A stretch of 6,464 bases of DNA from Defluviitaleaceae bacterium (GTDB taxonomy: Bacteria > Bacillota > Clostridia > Lachnospirales > UBA5962): the NCBI GenBank assembly GCA_009780765.1, contig WQZK01000109.1, positions 1-6,464 on the forward strand. Direction: 5' to 3'. A program made the position numbers and the translations under genes. The notes beneath the pieces were generated by a model. That model worked only from the letters and a program-made list of their open reading frames with translations. It was not told the origin of the DNA and made no database searches. This document shows positions 1 to 6,464 of this stretch, in pieces; within the stretch, counting starts at the first letter, position 1; the number at the start of each line of letters is the position of its first letter.

Positions 1-180
1 CCCCGTTCGGCGGAGGTTCCACCTCCGTCGTTCTATTTTGCAGGTTCTACCTGCGTTTGCGAAGTTGTAATTATCATATTTTTGTATTATTTTTTAGTTT
101 TAGGTTGGATAGGTAAAACCTATCAGGATAGTCGGACGGAGGTATAACCTCCGCCCAACAGGGAAAAAATATTTTCATTT
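1..180. repeat. Cluster of four AGGT-NNN-ACCT hairpins
   Basis: Four short perfect or near-perfect hairpins lie in this AT-rich stretch, at 8-30, 40-54, 108-124 and 137-153. Each has a three-base loop (TCC, TCT, AAA, ATA) inside the same core AGGT/ACCT, while the outer stem differs (CGG, GC, GAT, CGG) and always stays paired. The first 22 bases (2-23) recur identically at 2950-2971. No gene of convincing length is present, although the frame starting at base 1 stays open to about base 147 and could be the tail of an upstream gene. The element resembles dispersed REP-like intergenic hairpins; an RNA role (mRNA end or processing site of an upstream gene) is also possible. No transposase is in view. 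Confidence 0.7.
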
Positions 181-190
181 TTTTTGCACC

Positions 191-208
191 ACTATCAAAT
201 TTGATAGT
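191..208. promoter_or_regulatory. Perfect 18-bp palindrome, probable operator
   Basis: The bases ACTATCAAATTTGATAGT read the same on both strands. The centre lies about 20 bp upstream of the -7 box at 219-226, so the site covers the place where a -33 element would be, and no well-spaced TTTG is found there. That placement suggests a dimeric regulator acting on the peptide gene: an activator substituting for the missing -33, or a repressor blocking it. The binding protein cannot be named from the sequence. Confidence 0.55.
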
Positions 209-218
209 GACTTGGTAT

Positions 219-226
219 TATCTTTG
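219..226 (+). promoter_or_regulatory. -7 box of the peptide gene promoter
   Basis: TATCTTTG matches the Bacteroidota -7 consensus TAnnTTTG. Transcription would begin around 231-234, giving a leader of about 70 bases before the ATG at 303. The leader is A-rich near the start and has no Shine-Dalgarno sequence, as is usual in this phylum. The only nearby TTTG (200-203) is inside the 18-bp palindrome, with a spacer of 15 bases rather than the usual 19-21. Confidence 0.65.
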
Positions 227-302
227 CAGTCGGAAATATGTTGCAGTGCACGGTAAAATATTTTCGAAAAAAGCTAATTAACAAACTAAAAAACAAAAAA
301 TT

Positions 303-482
303 ATGAACGCATTAGATTTAAACGCTTACGGAGTAAGCGAGATGAACAAACAAGAAATGATGGAAACCGATGGTGGATTCGGATTACTCTTTATTGGGTA
401 CCTTATTGCTAAGCACATCCCTCCTAAAGAAGTGACTGTTACAGTTTCAGTTCCTGGTGTCTCCGTCTCAGGCACATGGTAA
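303..482 (+). CDS. Double-glycine leader peptide precursor (bacteriocin-like), 59 aa
   Basis: The 59-residue product begins MNALDLNAYGVSEMNKQEMM and reaches a Gly-Gly pair at residues 24-25 after an acidic ETD. This is the pattern of Bacteroidota GG leaders, which are cut after GG by C39 peptidases fused to ABC exporters. The predicted 34-residue mature part has a hydrophobic stretch (about residues 26-39, FGLLFIGYLIAKHI), then PPKE, then a strictly alternating Val/Thr/Ser run with a central Pro-Gly (residues 45-59, TVTVSVPGVSVSGTW). That run reads as an amphipathic beta-hairpin. There are no cysteines, so no lanthionine or disulfide chemistry. The gene has its own promoter and a terminator six bases after the stop. 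Two CPBP membrane proteins follow. It is probably a secreted antimicrobial or signalling peptide; activity is inferred. No C39 exporter is in the window. Confidence 0.72.
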   Translation: MNALDLNAYGVSEMNKQEMMETDGGFGLLFIGYLIAKHIPPKEVTVTVSVPGVSVSGTW

Positions 483-488
483 ATGACA

Positions 489-525
489 AGAGGGTTGCTA
501 AGCAGCCCTCTATGTATTTTTGTTT
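489..525 (+). terminator. Intrinsic terminator after the peptide gene
   Basis: AGAGGGTTGC (489-498) pairs with GCAGCCCTCT (502-511) over ten pairs, one of them G-U, around a TAA loop. A T-rich run (ATGTATTTTTGTTTG) follows. It lies six bases after the peptide stop and isolates the peptide transcript from the CPBP genes downstream. Confidence 0.85.
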
Positions 526-557
526 GTTCCTAAAAATAATGAAAATAGAAATTTTCA

Positions 558-589
558 TTTGCAAAGTTCAAATTTTACTTGTATCTTTG
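558..589 (+). promoter_or_regulatory. Promoter of the CPBP gene pair
   Basis: TTTG at 558-561 and TATCTTTG at 582-589 are separated by 20 bases, an exact fit to the Bacteroidota -33/-7 arrangement. The start site would be near 594-597, leaving a leader of about 20 bases before the ATG at 615. This is the best-formed promoter in the window and decides against the upstream TTG at 579, which it overlaps. Confidence 0.78.
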
Positions 590-614
590 CCTTGTTTTTC
601 TCAAAGTTACACAA

Positions 615-1115
615 ATGCGTAAATTATATTCATACTGCTATAAATTGAGCGTACTAAAAATAGTGCTTATTGGAATGTTTTTACCAAAGATTTTAAATCT
701 GTTTTTAGTTGCAATTTTTGAACTATTTAATATATCGAGGGGCGCTCCTGTAATTACCAAAAGTCTACTATGGTTTATCATGGTACCTATGATACTTGCT
801 CCTTTAGTGGAAACACTTGTTTACCAATACCTGCCTTTAAGAATTTGCCAAAAATGGTTTCGCAGATACAAATACAGTTTTTGTATCACAATTGTTTTAG
901 TATCTATTGTCTTTGCTTCGAGGCATGCGCACATGGGGATAATAGGTATTTGTAACTCCCTGTTAGCAGGTATTGTATGGTGTTTCTTGTGTTTTGTTCT
1001 TATGCGAAAAAAAAGGAATCCAATTTTATATACAACCATTATGCATGCATGTTCTAATGCCATTGCTATTTCTATTTCTATTATTCTTAGTGGAATAACA
1101 ATCCATGTAGAGTAA
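615..1115 (+). CDS. CPBP-family (Abi/Rce1-like) intramembrane protein, 166 aa
   Basis: This is a small, very hydrophobic protein with about four to five membrane segments. Three CPBP motifs can be seen: APLVETLVYQ with Glu66 (motif 1, normally EExxxR, here ETxxxQ), FASRH with His104 (motif 2, FxxxH), and HACSN with His144 and Asn148 (motif 3, HxxxN). The first Glu, both His and the Asn of the presumed active site are kept; the second Glu is Thr and the Arg is Gln, as in the next gene. Known CPBP members are intramembrane glutamic endopeptidases or bacteriocin self-immunity proteins. The ATG at 615 is chosen because the upstream TTG overlaps the promoter. The next CPBP gene starts seven bases after its stop, so the two are co-transcribed. 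Next to a GG-leader peptide, a maturation or immunity role is plausible but unproved. Confidence 0.75.
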   Translation: MRKLYSYCYKLSVLKIVLIGMFLPKILNLFLVAIFELFNISRGAPVITKSLLWFIMVPMILAPLVETLVYQYLPLRICQKWFRRYKYSFCITIVLVSIVFASRHAHMGIIGICNSLLAGIVWCFLCFVLMRKKRNPILYTTIMHACSNAIAISISIILSGITIHVE

Positions 1116-1122
1116 AAACATA

Positions 1123-1731
1123 ATGCAAAAACTTATTAACAAGCTTGCCTCTTACAACACCTTTATATTTGTGATGGTTACACTGGGGATAAGTTTTCTC
1201 TTTCTTGCTTTTTGTCGTTCTGTAATAGTACCTTGGTATGAAAATTTGTTCGGACCAATAATAGGACCGAACCACTATTTAGACGGTGTGCCGTTCTATG
1301 TCGTATTTATTATGGTTGCATTGATAGCTCCGTTAGTAGAAACTCTCGTGAATCAGTTTTTGGTGATCTATTTGTTGCTACGATTCACACGCTTCCCTTT
1401 GTGGATTGTTATTTGTATTTCTGCATTGTTTTTTGGTATTGCTCATACCTATAGCGTTTACTATGTCTTTTACACTTTTGTCATCGGGATTATTTTTGCC
1501 GTAGCTTTTGTGGCTTGCAAACAAAAAAGGGGGTATTTTTACGCTTTTTGGGTAGTCGCATTGATACACGGTTTGTTTAATGCAATAATTACTCTTGGCG
1601 CCGAGTTGTTGTGTTCCGCTATTCCGCTGGCGTGGATTTGTAATCCGTGCAAACATATAAAATTTTGTTTTAGAATTTTTCCGTATCTTTGCATCATAAA
1701 TTTTGTGATTTTTAGAATAAATGCAAATTAA
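1123..1731 (+). CDS. Second CPBP-family intramembrane protein with repeat-derived tail, 202 aa
   Basis: This is a diverged tandem relative of the preceding gene. It has APLVETLVNQ with Glu73 and Gln78, FGIAH with His108, and HGLFN with His149 and Asn153, so the same ETxxxQ variant of the CPBP motifs is present and all presumed catalytic positions are intact. Membrane segments lie roughly at residues 13-31, 57-86, 93-110, 115-132 and 143-163. From residue 167 (base 1621) to the stop, the frame runs through a hairpin repeat also found at 2811. The last 36 residues, starting IPLAWICNPCKHIK, are therefore repeat sequence and not part of the family. The natural C-terminus was probably near residue 170. 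The protein may still work, because every motif lies before the junction. Immunity to, or cleavage of, the peptide encoded at 303-482 is an inference from position. Confidence 0.72.
   Translation: MQKLINKLASYNTFIFVMVTLGISFLFLAFCRSVIVPWYENLFGPIIGPNHYLDGVPFYVVFIMVALIAPLVETLVNQFLVIYLLLRFTRFPLWIVICISALFFGIAHTYSVYYVFYTFVIGIIFAVAFVACKQKRGYFYAFWVVALIHGLFNAIITLGAELLCSAIPLAWICNPCKHIKFCFRIFPYLCIINFVIFRINAN
1621..1692 (+). repeat. Hairpin repeat, copy A, with promoter-like end
   Basis: This copy starts ATTCCGCTGGCG and contains a hairpin with GGATT / TGT loop / AATCC at its centre (1628-1652). It ends in a T-rich stretch with TTTG (1664-1667) and TATCTTTG (1684-1691), 16 bases apart. Copy B at 2811 matches it through the hairpin and again through the TGTTTTAGA and CGTA.CTTTG part, with an insertion of about eight bases in between. 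The first half overlaps the CPBP coding frame. The promoter-like end lies about 75 bases upstream of the DUF805 gene and may drive it. Confidence 0.7.
1684..1691 (+). promoter_or_regulatory. -7 box possibly serving the DUF805 gene
   Basis: TATCTTTG matches TAnnTTTG. A TTTG at 1664-1667 is present with a 16-base spacer, shorter than the usual 19-21. The box sits inside the conserved 3' part of the hairpin repeat and before the stop of the CPBP gene, so a transcript would start near 1697 inside that gene's repeat-derived tail. Confidence 0.45.
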
Positions 1732-1768
1732 CCAGTCTGAATAAGGAGCGGACATAAAACAAATTTTT

Positions 1769-2167
1769 ATGAAATGGTTTTTTATAGTATTGAAAAAATA
1801 CGCTGTCTTTACAGGAAGAGCAAGGCGAAAAGAATTTTGGATGTTTACCTTGTTTTGCATTATTTTGGGCGTAGTGCTAATGATTCTTGATAGAATATTT
1901 GGAACAACCTTTAATCTTGATAAAGAAAGTACAGGAGATTATTTGTTTTCCATATTTGTAGGCGGAGGTTGGCTTGATTCTATTTTTAATTTAGCAGTTT
2001 TTGTACCAGGTTTGGCAGTTTCTTTCCGTCGTTTGCATGACATTGGTAAAAGCGGTTGGTGGAATTTACTTGCTTTTGTTCCTATCATAGGCTGGATTAT
2101 TCTGCTTGTTTGGAATTGCAGAGACAGTCAGCCCGATGAAAACAAGTATGGCGTAAATCCGAAATAA
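1769..2167 (+). CDS. DUF805 family membrane protein, 132 aa
   Basis: The family is recognised from three landmarks: TGRARRKEFW near the N-terminus (residues 15-24), FRRLHDIGKSGWW (86-98), and the end CRDSQPDENKYGVNPK, where most members also finish N-x-YG-x-N-P. Length is typical of the family. Three to four membrane segments are likely (about 24-42, 68-84, 99-117), placing it in the inner membrane. The biochemical function of DUF805 proteins is not established. The ATG at 1769 is used because the conserved N-terminal motif follows at the usual distance. An AAGGAG at 1743-1748 lies 20 bases upstream, too far to be a ribosome site. It sits 37 bases after the CPBP gene on the same strand, so read-through from the CPBP promoter or its own start from repeat A are both possible. 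Confidence 0.85.
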   Translation: MKWFFIVLKKYAVFTGRARRKEFWMFTLFCIILGVVLMILDRIFGTTFNLDKESTGDYLFSIFVGGGWLDSIFNLAVFVPGLAVSFRRLHDIGKSGWWNLLAFVPIIGWIILLVWNCRDSQPDENKYGVNPK

Positions 2168-2186
2168 AGATACGAAAAAAAAGAAA

Positions 2187-2250
2187 ATTTTAACAGTTTT
2201 TAAGAAATTTCGAGCATTTTTAACACTTTTTAACATTTTTTAAGTTTTTT
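2187..2250. promoter_or_regulatory. Seven T-tracts phased at 10 bp upstream of a promoter
   Basis: Runs of three to six T end at or within a base of 2190, 2200, 2210, 2220, 2230, 2240 and 2250. Five of these blocks repeat as (T)TTTTAA followed by C or G. A/T-tracts repeated at the DNA helical pitch bend DNA. The array ends about 18 bp before the -7 box at 2268, where bending or an UP-like contact with polymerase could stimulate transcription. The phasing is visible; the effect is inferred. Confidence 0.5.
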
Positions 2251-2267
2251 CTTTGAAATTTTTGTCG

Positions 2268-2275
2268 TATCTTTG
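2268..2275 (+). promoter_or_regulatory. -7 box of the coiled-coil gene promoter
   Basis: TATCTTTG fits TAnnTTTG. The start site would be near 2281 and the ATG at 2300 follows after a short leader. No TTTG stands at the ideal distance; the region there is a plain T-run and part of the phased T-tract array. The box overlaps the alternative TTG start at 2273, which argues against that start. Confidence 0.65.
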
Positions 2276-2299
2276 CAGTGTCGAAAAAATCTATTAATT

Positions 2300-2587
2300 A
2301 TGACAACACTTGAAATTATCGTAGCCTCTTTTGGTATTGTGGCAACCACGCTTGGTGGCGTGTGGTTTATTTTTTCAAAGGGTATGAAGTTAGGTGATAT
2401 GCGAAGTAAAATAGATTCTATTGAGGAAAAAACAAGGCATATAAATTGCTCTCACCACAGATATAGAATTGATGAGCATGAAAAAAGCATTAACAGAATA
2501 GAATCAAGAATTGATGGAGTTTTTGATAGTTTGAATAATGTTAAGGCAGATGTGTCTGTGATAAAAGTAACATTAAAAACGGCTTGA
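2300..2587 (+). CDS. Small membrane-anchored coiled-coil protein, 95 aa
   Basis: The product has one N-terminal membrane helix (about residues 4-26, IIVASFGIVATTLGGVWFIF) followed by a charged, helical tail. The tail has heptad-like spacing of Ile/Leu and paired Glu/Lys/Arg, roughly from SKIDSIEEK at residue 36 to VKVTLK near the end. A CSHH group sits at residues 50-53. Small proteins of this layout (anchor, then coiled coil with a C..H patch) are common hypotheticals in Bacteroidota, and I do not recognise a function. The ATG at 2300 is preferred to the TTG at 2273, which is inside the -7 box. Oligomerisation at the membrane is likely from the coiled coil; nothing in the sequence names a partner. 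A hairpin repeat begins within a few bases of its stop and may act as its transcript end. Confidence 0.6.
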   Translation: MTTLEIIVASFGIVATTLGGVWFIFSKGMKLGDMRSKIDSIEEKTRHINCSHHRYRIDEHEKSINRIESRIDGVFDSLNNVKADVSVIKVTLKTA

Positions 2588-2592
2588 TTCCT

Positions 2593-2660
2593 GCCAGCGG
2601 AGGACTGAAAATTAGCCACTGGCGCCGGTTTGTAACAAATAAGTTCAGCGGATTTTTCGT
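2593..2660. repeat. Hairpin repeat, copy C (diverged)
   Basis: GCCAGCGG (2593-2600) pairs with CCACTGGC (2616-2623) over eight positions with one mismatch, around a 15-base loop. It is followed by CTGGCGCCGGTTTGTAAC, which has the same layout as the CTGGCG..GGATTTGTAATCC core of copies A and B but with a degraded right arm. It starts six bases after the stop at 2587, so it could also work as a 3'-end structure for that gene. Confidence 0.4.
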
Positions 2661-2682
2661 ATAGTTTTAAGTAAAAATTTCG

Positions 2683-2690
2683 TATCTTTG
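2683..2690 (+). promoter_or_regulatory. -7 box in front of mini-ORF 2716
   Basis: TATCTTTG preceded by TTTCG, the same TTT(T)CGTATCTTTG setting as in the other promoters of this window. A 19-codon reading frame begins 26 bases downstream. No clear -33 TTTG at the expected distance. Confidence 0.4.
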
Positions 2691-2783
2691 TAATTTATTT
2701 ATCAAAAGAAAGATTATGCAAAACTTTTCATCTATAATTGAAAAAATTTGTGTATATTTGCAAATTAAAATTTAAAACAAACT

Positions 2784-2855
2784 ATGAAATCTATTTCCGA
2801 ACTGCAAGATATTCTGCTGGCGCGGATTTGTAATCCGTGCCAACACATAAAATAA
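2784..2855 (+). pseudogene. Mini-ORF ending inside hairpin repeat B (probable gene remnant)
   Basis: A TATATTTG box at 2753-2760 and an A-rich leader precede this ATG. The first ten residues, MKSISELQDI, look like a normal protein start. The frame then enters the repeat at about base 2811 and ends ILLARICNPCQHIK, 23 residues in all. The same repeat is read in the same frame in the CPBP protein at 1123-1731, which ends IPLAWICNPCKHIK and beyond. The simplest reading is a gene truncated by repeat insertion, with its remainder lost. A functional 23-residue peptide is possible but has no support. Confidence 0.35.
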
Positions 2856-2892
2856 AACAGGTTTTTTGTTTTAGATTTTTTTCGTACCTTTG
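2811..2892 (+). repeat. Hairpin repeat, copy B, with promoter-like end
   Basis: TGGCGCGGATT (2818-2828) pairs with AATCCGTGCCA (2832-2842) over eleven pairs, one G-T, around a TGT loop. The element continues to a T-rich tract ending in TACCTTTG (2885-2892), and matches copy A at 1621-1692 over most of its length. TTTG at 2865-2868 stands 16 bases before the -7-like box, the same spacing as in copy A. Confidence 0.7.
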
Positions 2893-2903
2893 TCTTGGGT
2901 TTT

Positions 2904-2999
2904 ATGAAAAAAATAAACAAATTTATAAGAACATCATCTTTTGTTTCTTCCCGTTCGGCGGAGGTTCCACCCAATGTCGTTCAGCTAAGGATTAAATAG
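2904..2999 (+). pseudogene. 31-codon mini-ORF with AGGT-hairpin repeat as its tail
   Basis: The frame starts 11 bases after the TACCTTTG box of repeat B, with the sequence MKKINKFIRTSSFVSSRS. It then runs through the repeat unit shared with the left edge of the window, giving SRSAEVPP, and stops at 2997. No similarity to a known family is recognised. It may be the remnant of a gene cut by the repeat, or a chance frame. The repeat is read in the same frame (RSAEVPP) as the open frame beginning at base 1. Confidence 0.3.
2950..2982. repeat. Second copy of the AGGT hairpin unit, right arm broken
   Basis: Bases 2950-2971 equal bases 2-23 without a mismatch, and GTCGTTC follows in both (2976-2982 and 27-33). 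Between them the copy here has CAAT where the first has TCC, which destroys the right arm of the hairpin. It is therefore a decayed member of the family at 8-153. Confidence 0.7.
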
Positions 3000-3058
3000 C
3001 TCTTTTATAGTTTGTTTGTGTTAGTTTGTAGATTTTATGCGTTGGCGTTCTGTGTTCT

Positions 3059-4894
3059 TTATCCTAAATATTGCATATCGCAAAGCCTTTTATACATTCC
3101 ATTTAAAGCTGTCAATTGGGCGTGTGTACCTTGTTCCACAATCTGCCCTTTGTCTAAAACGACGATTTGGTCAGCATGTTGAACAGTGGACAAACGATGT
3201 GCGATAACAATAGATGTTCTGTTTTTCATCAGATTTGTGAGCGCATCTTGCACCAAGCGTTCGCTTTCCGTATCCAATGCGGAAGTGGCTTCATCTAAAA
3301 TGAGAATGGCCGGATTTTTCAACACAGCACGTGCAATAGCCAAACGTTGTTTCTGTCCGCCGGATAAGCGATTACCTTGATCTCCGATATTAGTTTGATA
3401 GCCATTTTCCATTTGCATGATAAAATCGTGGGCATTGGCGATTTTTGCAGCATGAATCACATCATCTTCTGTAATATTTTCCATACCAAAAACAATGTTA
3501 TTATAAGCCGTATCGTTGAACAGCATTTGCTCTTGCGCCACCATACTCATTTGTGCATAAATCGAATTTAGAGTATAATCTTTAATGTCCACGCCATCTA
3601 TCAAAATACGTCCTTTGGTAACATCGTAAAAACGCGGAATCAGATTGGCTAAAGTCGTTTTTCCTGCACCGGATTGCCCGACTAAGGCAACGGTTTGTCC
3701 TTTCCGAATAGTCAAGCTGACATCTTTAATTATCCAATCCACATTATAGGCAAAACTAACGTTTTCCAACTGTATAGAATCTTGGAATGGCGGTAAAACA
3801 ACAGCATGGTCTTTCTCTTTGATCTCTGTGTCTGTATCCAAAATAGTGAAAACCCTCTCGGCAGATACTATGCCACGTTGAAAATCAGTAACAGCTCTCG
3901 CTAATGATTTTGTGGGTACTAAAATTTGAGAAAACAATATTACAAAGGCAACAAATTCACTACCCGAAAGTGCTCCTACCGCATCGGATAAGATTAAATT
4001 TCCCCCATACAACACAATAAAAACAACGGCAATAATGCCTAAAACTTCTGACAATGGAGCGGTGACATTCGAGCGGTTCCATATACGTTTAAACACACGA
4101 CGATGAGCGTTATTTTGTTCATTAAAATTTTTGTTGATGTATGTTTCGGCATTGAATATTTTTATCACACGAATTCCGTTTGTGGCTTCATCCATTAACC
4201 CAAGCAAATTACTAAGCAAACCTTGTGCTTGATGCGCATTTCGTTTCAACACTCGAACAAGAAGAGAAATAATAAGAACAGCTACCGGTAGCACCAATAG
4301 AGAAAAAAGCGTAAGCTGTGGTGATAAGTAAAAAAGCACGGCAGCATAAACGATAATATACAACGGATCTCTAAGCATAATTTGCAAAGATGCGGATACC
4401 ATGTTTTGTATTTCACTAATGTCGTTAGATACAAGCGAAAGTAAGTGGCTTTTTTTGGTTTTGTAAAAAAAGCCAACATTCAGATGTATGAGTTTATCGA
4501 ACATTGTTGAACGTAAATTACGTATTACAAAACTATTCACGCGAACGATAGTGCGCTGTGCAGCATATTTGAATATGTTTGCCAATATCACAGAAACCAC
4601 AATAACGACACAAGTAAATCGCAATGCTCCCATTGCACCGTGACTTGCCTGAAGTTTGTAAAAATAAAAATAAAAACAATCTTTGAAATAAGCAAGACTC
4701 ATTGAAAATTCAGGCAACGCTGTTATCGGTTCTGTTGTCGCAGTTGTATCAGTAAAAAGAATATCAAGCACGGGAATTAATAGCGAAAAATTAAGTACGC
4801 TAAATAATACACCAAGCATAACCAAAATAAAATACTGTATGGCAATGGGAACCAAAGGCGGAGCAAAAGAGAGTAGACGAAATAATGTTTTCAT
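3059..4894 (-). CDS. MsbA-like ABC exporter (fused permease/ATPase), 611 aa
   Basis: This is a half-size type IV ABC exporter that should work as a homodimer in the inner membrane. The transmembrane domain covers about residues 15-330, with six segments (near 17-45, 88-110, 172-192, 195-213, 282-302, 313-330). The nucleotide-binding domain follows: Walker A GQSGAGKT at 406-413, Q-loop Gln454 in AQEQ, signature LSGGQ at 510-514, Walker B LILDE ending Asp534-Glu535, D-loop SALD at 538-541, and H-loop His566. Every catalytic element is intact. There is no N-terminal C39 peptidase, so it is not the expected processing exporter for the GG-leader peptide. The next gene is an LPS glycosyltransferase, transcribed divergently, and another glycosyltransferase lies beyond. 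This supports lipid A-core flipping as its job, but a peptide or other lipid substrate cannot be excluded from sequence, so the msbA name is tentative. Confidence 0.85.
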   Translation of the reverse strand: MKTLFRLLSFAPPLVPIAIQYFILVMLGVLFSVLNFSLLIPVLDILFTDTTATTEPITALPEFSMSLAYFKDCFYFYFYKLQASHGAMGALRFTCVVIVVSVILANIFKYAAQRTIVRVNSFVIRNLRSTMFDKLIHLNVGFFYKTKKSHLLSLVSNDISEIQNMVSASLQIMLRDPLYIIVYAAVLFYLSPQLTLFSLLVLPVAVLIISLLVRVLKRNAHQAQGLLSNLLGLMDEATNGIRVIKIFNAETYINKNFNEQNNAHRRVFKRIWNRSNVTAPLSEVLGIIAVVFIVLYGGNLILSDAVGALSGSEFVAFVILFSQILVPTKSLARAVTDFQRGIVSAERVFTILDTDTEIKEKDHAVVLPPFQDSIQLENVSFAYNVDWIIKDVSLTIRKGQTVALVGQSGAGKTTLANLIPRFYDVTKGRILIDGVDIKDYTLNSIYAQMSMVAQEQMLFNDTAYNNIVFGMENITEDDVIHAAKIANAHDFIMQMENGYQTNIGDQGNRLSGGQKQRLAIARAVLKNPAILILDEATSALDTESERLVQDALTNLMKNRTSIVIAHRLSTVQHADQIVVLDKGQIVEQGTHAQLTALNGMYKRLCDMQYLG

Positions 4895-6464
4895 GTTTTT
4901 ATGAATTAGGATTCTACAACGTTAATGGTTCGAGATTAGGTATAGCAGATTTTTTCTGATAATTTTCTGCAAAGATACGATTTTTTTTGTATCTTTGCGC
5001 AAAAAATAACAAATATGCGTTTCAGAAAAACTTCTAAAACCTCTAAAAACAGTAAATTTCTATACTACTTTTTGGGTTTTTGGCGGTTGCACTTAATCCC
5101 GAATTTTATATACAAACTTCGGCTAAAACGAGTATTGCGAAAAGCGAAAAATCGTACTGATTATGCCTATATTCAAGAGCGTGTTAATTATTACAATAAA
5201 CTTTCTTCAAAAGCCGATTTGCCAAAAGATTCACCTCGTATCGGCGATTTGCGTTTGAAAGGAAACAGTTCGGTTTATTTTTTTGATGTATACGAATATT
5301 TACGCTGGTTTGATCCATCGTCAAGATGGAATTATGTATTTGGGGATGTAACCACTGTTCCATCGGCGCCGGCGATTGTAAAAAGCCGCCCGCTTGTGCC
5401 GGACAATGCAAATTCAGTGTTGTTAAAACTAAATAAAATTCGACATTTTGTTTTTTTGAACGATAAAACCCCTTTTCGGGAAAAGGAAAAACTTGCGGTT
5501 TTTCGAGCAAGAGTGAATGCAAATGAAAGCAGAATACGTCTTATGGAGATGTTTCACAACCATCCAACTTTTGATTTTGGAAGCACGGATAAAGGAAACA
5601 ATAAAACCCAAATTCTAGCCGAATGGCAAAAATCTTGGTTGAGTCTCCACCAGCATTTGAATTACAAATTTATACTTGCCCTTGAAGGCAATGATGTGGC
5701 GAGCAATTTGAAATGGGTGATGTCATCGAATTCGGTTGCCGTAATGCCACGTCCCACATGTGAAACATGGTTTATGGAAGGAAAACTAATTCCGGATTTT
5801 CACTATATTGAAATCAAACATGATTTTTCGGATTTGGAGGAAAAACTGAATTTTTATGAAAAAAATCCGCATTTAGCAGAAGAAATTTCTCGCAATGCAA
5901 ATGCATATGCTGCTCAGTTTTTTGATTTGGAACGAGAAAAATTAATTTCTTTACTTGTCTTGGAAAAGTATTTTGAGGCAACTGCAACTATGAAAAATTA
6001 TATTTAAAAAACAAGTAAAAAGCAAAAAACGAATGGTAAAACCACAAAAAAGGTTTATTTAAACTTGATTAGTTTTTTTCTGTTCTTTCTGTAAGTCGTG
6101 CAAATGCCTTAATTTGGCATACTTGGTAAATGTTGTTGTTTCGGAAAATTTACATACCAAAAAGCCGGCATATCCATCTAAAAAACCTAATCTAAAAAAA
6201 TAATCCCGAACAAATCTCCATTTTGAGCGAAGAATAATAGAAAATACGTTTGGAGATTTTTTTCCTTTTCTGTAATACCCTTCGGCAGCAATTGTCGTAA
6301 ATTTATTCTGTTGAGCCATATACTCACTAATAGAATAAAATGAATAATGTAATAAATCTCCTTTGATATGTCGCACCGTACATTCTTTGTCCATCATAAT
6401 TTTGTCGTGCGGATTACCTCCGCCGACACTTCCTTTGCGTCTATCCAACAAGCGTAGCTTGACA

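Larger units (their letters stand above)
2588..3058. other. Repeat-rich stretch with mini-ORFs and no full gene
   Basis: These 470 bases hold three hairpin repeats (2593-2660, 2811-2892, 2950-2982), three promoter-like -7 boxes (2683, 2753, 2885) and three mini-ORFs behind them (2716-2775, 2784-2855, 2904-2999). None of the mini-ORFs resembles a known protein. The last part (3000-3058) is the 3' flank of the minus-strand ABC transporter and shows no strong terminator. The arrangement looks like gene starts cut short by repeat insertion, although short leader or peptide genes cannot be excluded. Confidence 0.5.

Overview
The window looks like chromosome from a low-GC member of the Bacteroidota, most likely Bacteroidales. 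The main sign is the repeated -7 promoter box of the form TAnnTTTG (TATCTTTG, TACCTTTG, TATATTTG) in front of genes. Starts are preceded by A-rich leaders without Shine-Dalgarno sequences. The protein families also fit: an MsbA-like exporter, a GT90/CAP10-type LPS glycosyltransferase and a WaaE-like GT2. No rRNA, tRNA, transposase or CRISPR array is visible.

Left part (1-2170): four strong hairpins sharing the core AGGT-NNN-ACCT lie at 8-153. They are followed by a perfect 18-bp palindrome in a promoter, then by a 59-aa open reading frame (303-482). Its product has a typical Bacteroidota double-glycine leader and a short core that reads as a hydrophobic segment followed by an amphipathic beta-hairpin. 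A clean intrinsic terminator closes this single-gene unit. A well-formed promoter then drives two tandem small CPBP (Abi/Rce1-type) membrane proteins, followed by a DUF805 membrane protein. The second CPBP gene has its 3' end replaced by a hairpin repeat that continues its reading frame.

Middle (2170-3058): seven T-tracts at 10-bp spacing lead into a promoter and a small one-helix, coiled-coil protein. After it comes about 470 bp with no full gene. It contains three kinds of hairpin repeat, three promoter-like boxes and three mini-ORFs of 19-31 codons, two of which run in frame into repeats. It reads as a repeat-rich stretch with remnants of gene starts.

Right part (3059-6464): an envelope/LPS region. 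The MsbA-like ABC exporter (minus) and a GT90-type LPS glycosyltransferase (plus) diverge from face-to-face promoters whose -7 boxes form the two arms of a perfect inverted repeat. The glycosyltransferase converges on the 3' end of a WaaE-like GT2, which runs off the right edge. Together these fit lipid A-core assembly and flipping.

The most interesting candidate system is the GG-leader peptide with the two adjacent CPBP proteins. This could be a secreted peptide with its own protease or immunity partners, but no dedicated C39 exporter is in view and the function is inferred. The second notable theme is hairpin repeats that extend host reading frames and may carry promoters.
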